DNA of 64,000 nucleotides from [Streptosporangium] indianense (lineage in GTDB: Bacteria; Actinomycetota; Actinomycetes; Streptomycetales; Streptomycetaceae), in assembly GCF_021474405.1 (NCBI RefSeq), contig NZ_JAKEIO010000008.1, forward strand, positions 36,421 through 100,420, read 5' to 3'. The translations under genes and the position numbers were made by a program. This document shows positions 38,884-48,398 of the stretch, piece after piece (within the stretch, counting starts at the first letter, position 1; every line of letters begins with the position of its first letter). The notes under the pieces are model-generated. The model saw nothing but the letters and a program-made list of their open reading frames with translations, was not told the origin of the DNA and searched no databases.

Positions 38884-39956
38884 GCGTGCTCCAGCTTCTC
38901 TTCGCCGCGCTGCTCGTGCTCGCCAACGGGTTCTTCGTCGGCGCCGAGTTCGCGCTCGTCTCCGTACGCCGCAGCCAGATCGAACCGCTCGGCACCGCCC
39001 GCTCCCGGCAGGTCCTCTACGGGCTGGAGCGGCTTCCGCAGATGATGGCGGCGGCCCAGTTCGGCATCACCGTCTGCTCGCTGACCCTGGGCGCGGTCGC
39101 CGAACCGACCGTCGCGCATCTGCTGGAGCCGGTCTTCGAGTGGATCCACCTGCCGCAGGGCATGATCCACCCGCTGACCTACGTCGTCGCCCTCGCCGCC
39201 GTGGTCTTCTTTCACCTCGTGATCGGCGAGATGGTTCCGAAGAACCTGGCGATGGCGGCTCCCGAGAAGGTCGCGCTGTGGCTCAGCCCCGGCCTGGTCT
39301 GGTTCGCCCGCTTCTGCAGGCCGATCACCGCCGCCCTCGGCGCGGTCTCGCAGGGCATCCTGCGGCTCTTCCACGTCGAGCCCAAGGACGAGGTCGAGGC
39401 CGTCTTCACCAGCGAGCAGCTCAACCGGCTGGTGGAGGACGCCGGCCAGGCGGGCCTGCTCGACCCGGAGGAGGCCGAACACCTGGAGGACGCCCTGGAG
39501 CTGGGCTCCCGCCCGGTGACGGACGTCCTGCTGAAGCGTGAGTCGCTGGTGACGGTCAGCCCGTCGGTCACCCCCGGGCGTATCGTCGAACTCACGTCCC
39601 GCACCGGCTACTCCCGGTTCCCGGTCGCCGCGGACAACGGCGCGTTCATGGGATACCTGCACGTCAAGGACGTCCTCGACCTGGAGGACTCGGACCGGGC
39701 CGTGCCGCAGCACCTGTGGCGTCCCATGACGACCCTGCGGTCCGAGCTGCCGCTCGACGACGCGCTGACGGTGATGCGGCGGGCGGCGACGCATCTGGCG
39801 CAGGTCGCCGATGCGTCCGGCAAGGTGCTCGGGCTGGTCGCGCTGGAGGACGTGCTGGAGCTGCTGGTGGGGGAGGTGCGGGATCCCGCGCACCGGGAGG
39901 TGCGCGAGGTGAGGCTGACCGAGCCGAGGTCCGGTGAAGAGGTGCTGGCGACCTAG
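38880..39956 (+). CDS. CNNM/CBS domain membrane protein, short form
   Basis: A 358-residue partner of the preceding protein with the same CNNM start (VLANGFFVGAEFALVSVRR; AAAQFGITVCSLTLGAVAEPT; VIGEMVPKNLA) and a CBS pair (about 205-330). It lacks the C-terminal CorC_HlyC domain. The ATGA overlap points to stoichiometric production and perhaps a hetero-oligomer in the membrane. Mg2+ or another divalent cation is a guess from the family. Confidence 0.87.
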   Translation: MSVLQLLFAALLVLANGFFVGAEFALVSVRRSQIEPLGTARSRQVLYGLERLPQMMAAAQFGITVCSLTLGAVAEPTVAHLLEPVFEWIHLPQGMIHPLTYVVALAAVVFFHLVIGEMVPKNLAMAAPEKVALWLSPGLVWFARFCRPITAALGAVSQGILRLFHVEPKDEVEAVFTSEQLNRLVEDAGQAGLLDPEEAEHLEDALELGSRPVTDVLLKRESLVTVSPSVTPGRIVELTSRTGYSRFPVAADNGAFMGYLHVKDVLDLEDSDRAVPQHLWRPMTTLRSELPLDDALTVMRRAATHLAQVADASGKVLGLVALEDVLELLVGEVRDPAHREVREVRLTEPRSGEEVLAT

Positions 39957-39968
39957 CAGCGTGGCTGT

Positions 39969-40046
39969 GGGGGCTGGTCGCGCGGTTCGCCGCGCCCCTG
40001 GGTGGGTGCCCTGCCTGGGGGCGTGGGAGCTGCGCGACCAGCCCCC
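39969..40046. repeat. Dispersed repeat copy 2 forming a terminator
   Basis: GGGGGCTGGTCGCGC (39969-39983) and GCGCGACCAGCCCCC (40032-40046) are 15-bp inverted arms, so the element can end both the CNNM operon and the convergent AAA+ gene. Bases 39972-39999 match the reverse complement of 15036-15063, the other copy in this window. Confidence 0.7.
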
Positions 40047-40069
40047 CCACCGGCCCGCGGCCGACGAAC

Positions 40070-41929
40070 TCACATGGCCGACGGGTCCTGTGGCCCCCGC
40101 CCCGACAAGACCTCCCCGTACGCCTGCATCAGATCCGGCAACCGCAGCGTCGCCAGATCGTCCCGCCCCAGCGCCCCGGGATACACGGACAGCCGCAGAT
40201 CCCGGTACGCGCAGCTCTTCTCGTACAGCGTCCGCAGGAACCGCCCGTTGCCCAGCTCGTCGATCCACCCCTGGTCGACCACGTGCCCGGCGATGGACCG
40301 CAGCTCGTCGAGGGCCTCCTCGTCCCACAGGTCGCCGTTCTCGGCCGCCAGCACCTTGCCGATCTCGGTGAGTTCGAGCGGCCGGTACGAGGGGAAGTCG
40401 ACGCGGGTGGTGAAACGGGACGACAGCCCCGGGTTCGCGGCGAGCAGGCGGTCCATGCCCTCCGGGTAGCCGGCCAGGATCACCACAAGGTGGTCCCGGT
40501 TGTCCTCCGCGCGCTTCAGCAGCACCTGAAGGGCCTCGTCGCCGTACGCGTCCCCCTTGCCGTAGCCCGAGTTGGACAGGGAGTAGGCCTCGTCGACGAA
40601 GAGGACGCCCCCGAGGGCGGAGTCGATCAGTTCGTTCGCCTTCACGGCCGTCTGACCGAGGTACTCCCCGACCAGATCGGCCCGCTGCGCCTCCACGAGG
40701 TGGTCGCCCCCGAGCAGTCCCAGGGCGTAGAAGACCCGGCCCAGGATGCGGGCGACGGTGGTCTTGCCGGTGCCGGAGGGGCCGGAGAAGACGAAGTGGC
40801 GTTTCGGCGGCTGGACCGGCAGGCCCTGCCCGGCGCGCAGCCGGGCCATGTTCAGCTGCGCCGACAACGCCTTGACCTGGCGCTTCACCGGTGCCAGCCC
40901 CACCATGCGTTCCAGCTCGGCGAGCGCCTCCTCCAGTAACGCCGGGTCGGTGGGCCCGGCGGGCAGGGAAGGAGAGGGGCCGCTCCTCTCGCGGAACGGC
41001 GGGCCCGCCACCGGCGGCAGGGGAGCGATCGGCGGCTCGGGGTCGGGCAGTCGCAGATCGCGCCCCTCCGGACCGAAGAGCGGGTCCAACGCGTCCGGAC
41101 CGTCCACGACGTCCTGGCCCGTGCCGGTGAGCGTGATCGCCGCGAGGCCGGTGGCGTCGTCGTACCCGTCGCCCTCGGCGATCGCGGCGAGCCGGGCGGA
41201 GGTGTCCATGAAGGCGGGGTCGACGCGGTGCACCGCCCGGTACAGGGGCAGGGCGGCGGCGCTGCGGCCGGTGCCCTCGTGCGCCCGGGCCAGCCAGTAG
41301 CGCAGCTCCTTGCGCTGGGGCTGTTCGCTGCGGCAGCGCATCAGCGCGGCGGAGAGCAGAGGTTCGGCCTGGCCGTACATCTCCAGGCGCACCCGGGCCA
41401 TACCGCCGAACAGGCCCGCCTCGATGCCGAGCACCGGGTCGTCGAGCAGGGGATCGGTGTGGCGGACCAGTTGCTCCCAGTCCTTGACCAGATAGGCGCG
41501 GCAGGAGTGCAGGAAGCGGACCTGGTGGTCGGTGTCCACGGGCGGCAGCCCGGCGAGGGCCCGGTCCAGTTCGGGGACGTGACGGCCGTCCAGCCAGTGG
41601 GAGGCGTGCGCGAGCAGCAGATCGCGGGGGCTCTCCAGCACCGGCTGCACCCACCAGCCCAGCCAGTACCAGGAGTTGAGGGCGCGGCGGTAGCGGGTGC
41701 GCTGCTCACCGAAACGGTCGCGGTGCCGGAACATCCGCAGCAGCGCGGTCGTGGTGTCGACGCGCAGCGCGTGCAGCCCCAGCCAGCCGTCGGCCATCCC
41801 GGAGTCCATCCGCACGGCGGCCCGGAACTCCTCCTCCGCCTGCGGATACGCGCCCATGGTGTAGGCGTCCACGCCTCGCAGCCAGGCGAGGTCGGCCGGG
41901 GCCTGTGGGCCCTGCGCGCCGAAGTCCAT
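40070..41929 (-). CDS. AAA+ ATPase with TPR-like N-terminus (EccA/CbxX-like)
   Basis: A 619-residue cytosolic protein. Residues 1-280 are TPR-like helices (GVDAYTMGAYPQAEEEFRAA, ARAHEGTGRSAAALPLYRAV). A Pro-rich linker follows, then an AAA+ domain of the CbxX/CfxQ-SpoVK type with Walker A FSGPSGTGKTT, Walker B GVLFVDEAYSL and sensor/arginine-finger region PGLSSRFTTRVDF. EccA of type VII secretion has this layout, but no other ESX gene is nearby. Start ATG 41929 follows GGGGGA; a GTG one codon earlier is possible. It is probably expressed from the promoter at 42309-42280 through a structured leader. Confidence 0.85.
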   Translation of the reverse strand: MDFGAQGPQAPADLAWLRGVDAYTMGAYPQAEEEFRAAVRMDSGMADGWLGLHALRVDTTTALLRMFRHRDRFGEQRTRYRRALNSWYWLGWWVQPVLESPRDLLLAHASHWLDGRHVPELDRALAGLPPVDTDHQVRFLHSCRAYLVKDWEQLVRHTDPLLDDPVLGIEAGLFGGMARVRLEMYGQAEPLLSAALMRCRSEQPQRKELRYWLARAHEGTGRSAAALPLYRAVHRVDPAFMDTSARLAAIAEGDGYDDATGLAAITLTGTGQDVVDGPDALDPLFGPEGRDLRLPDPEPPIAPLPPVAGPPFRERSGPSPSLPAGPTDPALLEEALAELERMVGLAPVKRQVKALSAQLNMARLRAGQGLPVQPPKRHFVFSGPSGTGKTTVARILGRVFYALGLLGGDHLVEAQRADLVGEYLGQTAVKANELIDSALGGVLFVDEAYSLSNSGYGKGDAYGDEALQVLLKRAEDNRDHLVVILAGYPEGMDRLLAANPGLSSRFTTRVDFPSYRPLELTEIGKVLAAENGDLWDEEALDELRSIAGHVVDQGWIDELGNGRFLRTLYEKSCAYRDLRLSVYPGALGRDDLATLRLPDLMQAYGEVLSGRGPQDPSAM

Positions 41930-42206
41930 CACGTCCCCCACAAACCGTGCCCCCGTCGGTATGCCAACGAGCCGTCCCCCGGCCGGCTGCCCTGCTCGAA
42001 CCGCTGCGCCACGGACCGGAGTTGCACTGTGCCGAAGCAACCGTCCGTAGGTCGCAACGAGGGCATCGTACCCGCGGGGGCGGCGCCCCCGTAGGGTGCC
42101 TCACGGGGCGTTCGGGGAGGTGGGAGCGGATGCGGCGGACGCGTGCGCGGTGACACTGGGTGAGCGCTCGGCGCCCGGCGGCGGCCGGGAATCCGGAAGA
42201 GGGCAG
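41930..42206 (-). other. Leader region before the AAA+ gene
   Basis: This stretch lies between the terminator-like hairpin (42245-42210) and the AAA+ start. The minus-strand frame that starts at 42275 crosses it without a typical codon pattern. Apart from the SD-like GGGGGA I see no further element. Confidence 0.3.
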
Positions 42207-42276
42207 AACGAAGCCCCCGATCACGGGGGAACAACCGGGGGCTTCGCGTCTGTGGGCGGCTCCGATGCCGCTCATT
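42207..42276 (-). ncRNA. Predicted short RNA or attenuated leader before the AAA+ gene
   Basis: A strong promoter TTGACC-N18-TACGTT (minus strand, 42309-42304 and 42285-42280) would start transcription near 42275. About 30 bases on, GAAGCCCCCG (42245-42236) pairs with CGGGGGCTTC (42219-42210). A competing pairing uses CCCCCG (42229-42224) with the same 3' arm, loop of four. The result is either a stable RNA of about 70 nt or an attenuator. A leaderless ATG at 42275 is also present. Confidence 0.45.
42210..42245. terminator. Terminator-like hairpin with two possible left arms
   Basis: A 10-bp stem, GAAGCCCCCG with CGGGGGCTTC, has a 16-base loop; an alternative CCCCCG/CGGGGG stem with an ATCA-type loop forms inside. 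Readthrough from the kinase gene upstream would also stop here. Confidence 0.65.
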
Positions 42277-42279
42277 GAG

Positions 42280-42309
42280 AACGTAAGACCTGTACGGGGC
42301 AGCGGTCAA
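42280..42309 (-). promoter_or_regulatory. Promoter upstream of the short RNA/AAA+ gene
   Basis: TTGACC and TACGTT are separated by exactly 18 bases, one of the best promoter matches in the window. It lies 50 bases past the stop of the kinase gene on the same strand. Confidence 0.65.
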
Positions 42310-42358
42310 GCCGAGTTGGAGCACTCCGGCAAGTTGTCCCGCAAGGCCTTTCACGAGT

Positions 42359-43015
42359 TCAGCACACAGCGGGCGGTCCGTCACCGTCCGTGAGGGACTG
42401 GTCCGGTCCAACCGTCCCGGCAGGTCCCCCGAGCACCTCGTATCCCTGGTCCCGCTGGCGTACCAGCAGGTCGGCGAACGGCCGCGAGGGGTCGTCGGTG
42501 AAGTGCCGGCGCTCCGCCGGGACCCACCCGTCCCAGAACTCCCGCTGCTCCTCTCCGTCCCGTGAGCGGCCCCGCGCCCAGGCATCCTCGCGCGGCAGCT
42601 CCATCCACAGCAGCAGGGCCAGGTACGGGCGCAGGGCCCGGCGTCCCGCGCCGACGCCCTCGAGGAGGACCACCGGGGCGGGCGGGAGCGGGCGAGGGGA
42701 GCCGAAGCGGCGGGCCCTCCAGTCGTAGGGGGCGTAGTGCGCGGTGCGGCCCCGGGCGAATGGTTCGACGACCTGGTCCAGCAGGCGGCCGGTCCAGTCG
42801 AACAACGCGTCGTGGCTCGCGATGTCGTCGAGGCGCAGTACCGGCACACCTCCCAGCGCCGTGGACAACTCGCCGGCGAACGTGCTCTTCCCGGATCCCG
42901 CGTGCCCGTCGACCCCGACGAGCCGGACCGGGCCGCAAGAGGGGGCCAGGCGGCGGATCCGGGCGGCCAGATCGCGGACGGCGGGGCCCGGTGCGGGGCG
43001 GAAGGACGGATTCAT
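42359..43015 (-). CDS. Uridine kinase-like P-loop protein
   Basis: A 218-residue cytosolic NTPase with the P-loop LVGVDGHAGSGKSTFAGEL (residues 34-52), LRLDDIASHD and DWRARRF, and VVLLEGVGAGR, all as in the uridine kinase/phosphoribulokinase-like family. Members in Streptomyces are annotated as uridine kinase, but the true substrate is not proven. GGAG is a few bases upstream of the ATG at 43015. It is divergent from the C39 peptidase gene. Confidence 0.75.
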   Translation of the reverse strand: MNPSFRPAPGPAVRDLAARIRRLAPSCGPVRLVGVDGHAGSGKSTFAGELSTALGGVPVLRLDDIASHDALFDWTGRLLDQVVEPFARGRTAHYAPYDWRARRFGSPRPLPPAPVVLLEGVGAGRRALRPYLALLLWMELPREDAWARGRSRDGEEQREFWDGWVPAERRHFTDDPSRPFADLLVRQRDQGYEVLGGPAGTVGPDQSLTDGDGPPAVC

Positions 43016-43096
43016 CTCGCTCCGCACTCTAACGAGGGCGTCCGCACCGCGGATGCCGCAGGCCGGCGGGTCCGCCCCGGGTGCCACTGGTCGACG

Positions 43097-43106
43097 CCAA
43101 TATTGG
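43097..43106. promoter_or_regulatory. CCAATATTGG palindrome between divergent genes
   Basis: A perfect 10-bp palindrome with an AT-rich centre stands out in this GC-rich gap of 222 bases. It could be an operator for the kinase or peptidase genes. No partner was found. Confidence 0.35.
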
Positions 43107-43237
43107 TGGGCGCGGCACGCGTCGAAGTGCTGGCAGGACGGGGCGGGCTGTGCTCATATGTGGCGCACGCACGGATACGACCGCCGTGCACGGACCTGGC
43201 CCGCACCTGCCCGACTCCGACATCCGGGGGCCCCGCC

Positions 43238-44617
43238 ATGCGCAGAGCCGAACAGCCGTCCCGCAGAACCGTCCTGGCCGCCGCGGTGGCCGCCGCCGTC
43301 ACCGCGGGCGCGGGCCCGGCGGCAGCCGACCCCGAGGCTCCGACGACGGCCGACACCGCAGACCCCGCCCGGGCCGTCCCGGCCCGCACCGTCGACAACC
43401 GGTTCTGGTTCGCGTACGGCGACTGGTCCGGCGGCACGGTGAAGGGCACCCGGGCCGTGGCGGGCACCCGCCCGGGCCTGGTGATCGCGAAGGCGGCCGG
43501 GACGTTGCGGTACACGGACCCGCACACCGGCACCACCGCCGCCTGGGAGTACGGCACCTGGACGTCCCCCGTCCACCGGCTCGCCGTCCCCGCGACCGAG
43601 GCGATCGTCTCCTGGAACGCGCACACACCGGCCGGCACCTGGATCCAGGCCGAGATCAAGGGCACCTACACCGACGGTTCCAGCACGCCCTGGTACGTCA
43701 TGGGCCGCTGGGCGGCCGGCGACCGGGACATCCGGCGCACCTCGGTCGACGACCAGAGCGACGGCAAGAGCAGCGTCTGGACCGACACCCTCGCGATCGA
43801 CGACCCGGCGACCGGCCTGCGTCTCGTCTCCTACCGGCTGCGCCTGACCCTCTACCGCAAGCCCGGCACCCAGCTCACCCCCACCGTGTGGCGGCTCGGC
43901 GCGATGGGCTCCGACGTGCCCGACCGGTTCACCGTCCCGGCCTCCAGGCCCGGCGTGACGAAGGAACTGGCCGTCCCGCGGTACTCGCAGGAGATCCACA
44001 AGGGCCAGTACCCCGAGTACGACAACGGCGGCGAGGCCTGGTGCAGCCCGACGTCCTCCCAGATGATCATCGAGTACTGGGGCGGCCGGCTCACCGACGC
44101 GCAGCTGGACTGGGTCGATCCCGCGTACGCCGACCCGCAGGTGTGCCACGCGGCCCGCTTCACCTACGACTACCAGTACGCGGGCTGCGGCAACTGGCCG
44201 TTCAACGCCGCCTACGCGGCCACGTTCAAGGATCTGCAGGGCGTCGTCACCCGGCTCGGCTCCCTCACCGACCTGGAGACGCTGATCGCCGCGGGCATCC
44301 CGGCCATAACGTCCCAGTCGTTCCTGAAGGAGGAGCTGACCGGCGCGGGGTACGGCACCGCCGGGCACCTGATGACCGTCGTCGGCTTCACCGCCGACGG
44401 CGACGTGATCGCCAACGACCCGTTCTCGCCGACCAACGAGGCCGTGCGGCGCGTCTACCGGCGGCGTGAATGGGAGAACATCTGGCTCAGGACCAAGAGG
44501 TACAACGCCTCCGGCAAGGTGGTTTCGGGCACCGGAGGCGTCTGCTACCTGTACTTCCCGGCGCGCCCGAGCGCGGCCCAGCGCAAGGCACTGGCGGCGG
44601 TGGGCGTCCGCGTGTGA
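43238..44617 (+). CDS. Secreted C39-like cysteine peptidase
   Basis: A 459-residue exported protein. A twin-arginine-like signal (SRRTVLAAAVAAAVTAGAG) ends near an AAAD site at about residue 31. A beta-rich N-terminal domain (about 50-235) is followed by a Peptidase_C39_2-like domain: the probable catalytic Cys in GGEAWCSPTSSQMI (about residue 270), His in GHLMTVVGF and Asp/Asn in ANDPF. In the family, papain-like peptidases of this kind are often of unknown target. A GGGGG stretch precedes the ATG. Confidence 0.82.
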   Translation: MRRAEQPSRRTVLAAAVAAAVTAGAGPAAADPEAPTTADTADPARAVPARTVDNRFWFAYGDWSGGTVKGTRAVAGTRPGLVIAKAAGTLRYTDPHTGTTAAWEYGTWTSPVHRLAVPATEAIVSWNAHTPAGTWIQAEIKGTYTDGSSTPWYVMGRWAAGDRDIRRTSVDDQSDGKSSVWTDTLAIDDPATGLRLVSYRLRLTLYRKPGTQLTPTVWRLGAMGSDVPDRFTVPASRPGVTKELAVPRYSQEIHKGQYPEYDNGGEAWCSPTSSQMIIEYWGGRLTDAQLDWVDPAYADPQVCHAARFTYDYQYAGCGNWPFNAAYAATFKDLQGVVTRLGSLTDLETLIAAGIPAITSQSFLKEELTGAGYGTAGHLMTVVGFTADGDVIANDPFSPTNEAVRRVYRRREWENIWLRTKRYNASGKVVSGTGGVCYLYFPARPSAAQRKALAAVGVRV

Positions 44618-44706
44618 CCGGCCTTACGGCCGTGCTGCCGCCTCGACTGGCAAGGTGGACGGACCCCGGGGGGAGTCCGTCCGCACCAGCGACCCAGTGA
44701 GCAGCC

Positions 44707-44847
44707 ATGACCGCACAGTCAGCCACCGTCCTCCGCGCCCGCACCGGCGGCCCCCGTGACGACGGCCCGAAGATCGTCGAACACGTCCTGGGCTGGACCC
44801 TCGTCGTGGTCGTCGCGATGCTCGTGACCCGGCTCGGGCTGCTGTGA
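44707..44847 (+). CDS. Small single-span membrane protein
   Basis: A 46-residue protein (MTAQSATVLRARTG at the start) with one C-terminal hydrophobic helix, LGWTLVVVVAMLVTRLGLL. Third positions are nearly all G or C and a GTGAGCAG sequence precedes the ATG, which support translation. It lies between the peptidase and TetR genes. I recognise no family; membrane anchoring is the only inference. Confidence 0.6.
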   Translation: MTAQSATVLRARTGGPRDDGPKIVEHVLGWTLVVVVAMLVTRLGLL

Positions 44848-44922
44848 CCTGACCCACGGCCCTGGGGTGAGGCCTGCCATACTGCGGAGGTCCCACCCCG
44901 CCCGTTGAGACCAGGGTCGAAA

Positions 44923-45579
44923 TTGAATATCAGCCCCCAGCCTGCCGCGCGCCCCAGAGCCCGCGGCACCGAGCGCTCGATGGCGCGCCGTGCCGAACTC
45001 ATCGCCATCGGGCGGAGGTTGTTCGCCGACACGTCCTACGACGCGCTGTCGATGGACGACATCGCCCGGCAGGCGCACGTCGCCAAGGGGTTGATCTACT
45101 ACTACTTCCAGTCCAAGCGCGGCTACTACCTGGCCATCGTCCAGGACTCGGTCGCCGAGCTGCTGGCCCTCGCGGCGAGCGGTCTGGAACTGCCCCCGGT
45201 CGACCGGGTCCAGCGCACCATCGACAGTTATCTGCGCTACGCCGAGCACAACCACGCCGCATACCGCACGATCGTGAGCGGTGGCGTCGGCTTCGACACC
45301 GAGGTGCACGCCATCCGCGACGGGGTGCGCGAGGCCGTCGTGACCACCATCGCCGAGGGCGCGTACGGCCGTGCCGACATCACCCCGCTGGCGCGGATGG
45401 GCCTGCTGTCCTGGGTGTGCGGCGTCGAGGGCGCCACACTCGAATGGATCGACCGTCCCGAGCTGGCCCGGGACACCATGTGCGAGTTGCTGGTGAAGAC
45501 CCTCGGCGGTGCCCTGCGCGCGATCGAGGAACTCGACCCCGCCCACCAGGCGCCGCAGCCCGCGCGCCGGGGTCTGTGA
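44923..45579 (+). CDS. TetR family transcriptional regulator
   Basis: A 218-residue repressor with the TetR helix-turn-helix (ADTSYDALSMDDIARQAHVA, KGLIYYYFQSKRGYY) and a helical ligand domain. The acyl-CoA dehydrogenase gene is nearby but separated by the chitinase, so the target is uncertain. The start is probably TTG at 44923, with AGGG six bases upstream; an earlier TTG at 44905 and an ATG at 44980 are alternatives. CATACT at 44877-44882 may be the -10 box. Confidence 0.82.
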   Translation: MNISPQPAARPRARGTERSMARRAELIAIGRRLFADTSYDALSMDDIARQAHVAKGLIYYYFQSKRGYYLAIVQDSVAELLALAASGLELPPVDRVQRTIDSYLRYAEHNHAAYRTIVSGGVGFDTEVHAIRDGVREAVVTTIAEGAYGRADITPLARMGLLSWVCGVEGATLEWIDRPELARDTMCELLVKTLGGALRAIEELDPAHQAPQPARRGL

Positions 45580-45627
45580 GCGAGGGGCGAAGGGCCGTCG
45601 CGGGCCCTCCGCCCCGATGGCCGTCTG

Positions 45628-46893
<1,266 letters not shown>

Positions 46894-46963
46894 CCGATGT
46901 CTCCTCGTGGGGAGAGGGGAACGCGCGCCGATTGGCATGAACGCGGTGAATCGGTGGAGCGAA

Positions 46964-47005
46964 ACAGTAGGAGGACTAGACCAGTTGGGTCAATGGTGCG
47001 GACCA
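46964..47005 (-). promoter_or_regulatory. Chitinase promoter with double direct repeat (DasR-type)
   Basis: On the minus strand TTGACC and TACTGT are 18 bases apart. TGGTCTAGTCCT lies in the spacer and TGGTCCGCACCA 22 bases upstream. Pairs of 12-bp TGGTCCAGACCT-like repeats are established in Streptomyces chitinase promoters, and the spacer copy matches the DasR consensus at 13 of 16 positions. The start point would be near 46957. Confidence 0.75.
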
Positions 47006-47060
47006 ATTTCCCCGCCCCGGACGCACTCGGCCCTTTCTTGAAGTAAGCGGTCGTTAACTG

Positions 47061-47089
47061 GTGACGGGATGCCTCCGATCGGGCATACT
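47061..47089 (+). promoter_or_regulatory. Promoter for the acyl-CoA dehydrogenase gene
   Basis: GTGACG at 47061-47066 and CATACT at 47084-47089 are 17 bases apart, giving a leader of about 130 bases. Apart from this and the chitinase promoter, the 332-base gap shows nothing else. Confidence 0.45.
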
Positions 47090-47225
47090 CACAGCGCACA
47101 GCCGCTGGTCAGCAGCTTCCGAGACCCGGGACTGCAAGCATCGGCCAGGCACCAGAACGACCCGGCGGCGTCGCCCCCACCCATGGGCCCGTCCGCCAGT
47201 GCCCGACAGGGAGGAGAGCGTCGCC

Positions 47226-48398
47226 ATGCCCGACCGCGCCCCGCAGCCGGTGGACCGACAACTGCCCACGGAGGAGGCCCGGGACCTGATCTCGCTCGTG
47301 CGTGACATCGCGCAGCAGGAGATCATCCCGAAGGCCGCCGAGGAGGAGGACGCCGGCCGCTTCCCGCGTGAGCTGTTCACACTGCTCTCCCGCTCCGGAC
47401 TGCTCGGCCTGCCGTACGACTCCGAGTACGGGGGCGGCGACCAGCCCTACGAGGTCTATCTGCAGGTCCTGGAGGAGCTCGCCGCGGCCCGCCTCACCGT
47501 CGGCCTCGGGGTCAGCGTGCACTCCCTGGCGTCCTACGCCCTCGCCGCCTACGGCACCAAGGAGCAGCAGATCGAGCACCTGCCGGCGATGCTCGGCGGC
47601 GGCCTGCTCGGCGCCTACTGCCTCTCCGAGCCGCACTCCGGATCGGACGCGGCGGCCCTGCGCACCAAGGCCGTGCGTGACGGCGACGACTGGGTGATCA
47701 CCGGCACGAAGGCCTGGATCACCCACGGCGGGATCGCCGACTTTTACACGGTCATGGCCCGCACCGGCGAGGAGGGGCCGCGTGGGATCACGGCCTTCCT
47801 GGTGCCGGGCGACGCGGAGGGCGTGAGCGCCGCGGTGCCCGAGAAGAAGATGGGCATGAAGGGCTCGCCCACCGCGCAGGTCCATTTCGACGGCGTCCGC
47901 GTCGGGGACGACCGCCGCATCGGCGAGGAGGGGCAGGGCTTCGCGATCGCCCTGTCCTCGCTCGACTCGGGGCGGCTCGGCATCTCGGCGTGCGCGATCG
48001 GCGTGGCGCAGGCCGCGCTCGACGAGGCGGTGTCCTACGCGTCCGAGAGGCGCCAGTTCGGCAAGCCGATCGCCGACTTCCAGGGGCTGCGCTTCATGCT
48101 CGCCGACATGGCCACCCAGATCGAGGCGGGCCGTGCGCTCTATCTCTCGGCGGCACGGCTGAAGGACGCCGGCCGGCCGTTCGCGAAGCAGGCCGCCATG
48201 GCCAAGCTGCACTGCACCGACACGGCGATGCGGGTCACCACCGACGCCGTGCAGATCCTCGGCGGCTACGGCTACACCGCCGACTTCCCGGCCGAGCGCT
48301 ACATGCGCGAGGCCAAGGTGCTGCAGATCGTGGAGGGCACCAACCAGATCCAGCGGATGGTCATCGCCCGCCATCTCGCTGGTCCAGAGGCACGCTGA
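47226..48398 (+). CDS. Acyl-CoA dehydrogenase
   Basis: A 390-residue FAD enzyme that introduces a double bond into acyl-CoA. Family signatures are both present: GAYCLSEPHSGSDAAALRT (about residue 128) and QILGGYGYTADFPAERYMRE near the end; the catalytic base is probably the Glu in VEGTNQIQR. The ATG at 47226 has GGAGGAG upstream. The substrate could be short-chain or branched acyl-CoA. Its 3' end overlaps a small gene on the other strand by 38 bases. Confidence 0.92.
   Translation: MPDRAPQPVDRQLPTEEARDLISLVRDIAQQEIIPKAAEEEDAGRFPRELFTLLSRSGLLGLPYDSEYGGGDQPYEVYLQVLEELAAARLTVGLGVSVHSLASYALAAYGTKEQQIEHLPAMLGGGLLGAYCLSEPHSGSDAAALRTKAVRDGDDWVITGTKAWITHGGIADFYTVMARTGEEGPRGITAFLVPGDAEGVSAAVPEKKMGMKGSPTAQVHFDGVRVGDDRRIGEEGQGFAIALSSLDSGRLGISACAIGVAQAALDEAVSYASERRQFGKPIADFQGLRFMLADMATQIEAGRALYLSAARLKDAGRPFAKQAAMAKLHCTDTAMRVTTDAVQILGGYGYTADFPAERYMREAKVLQIVEGTNQIQRMVIARHLAGPEAR

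Noticed and set aside
42096..42278. 60-codon plus-strand frame over the terminator-like hairpin
   Set aside because: It contains both hairpin arms, has weak codon bias and no ribosome site.
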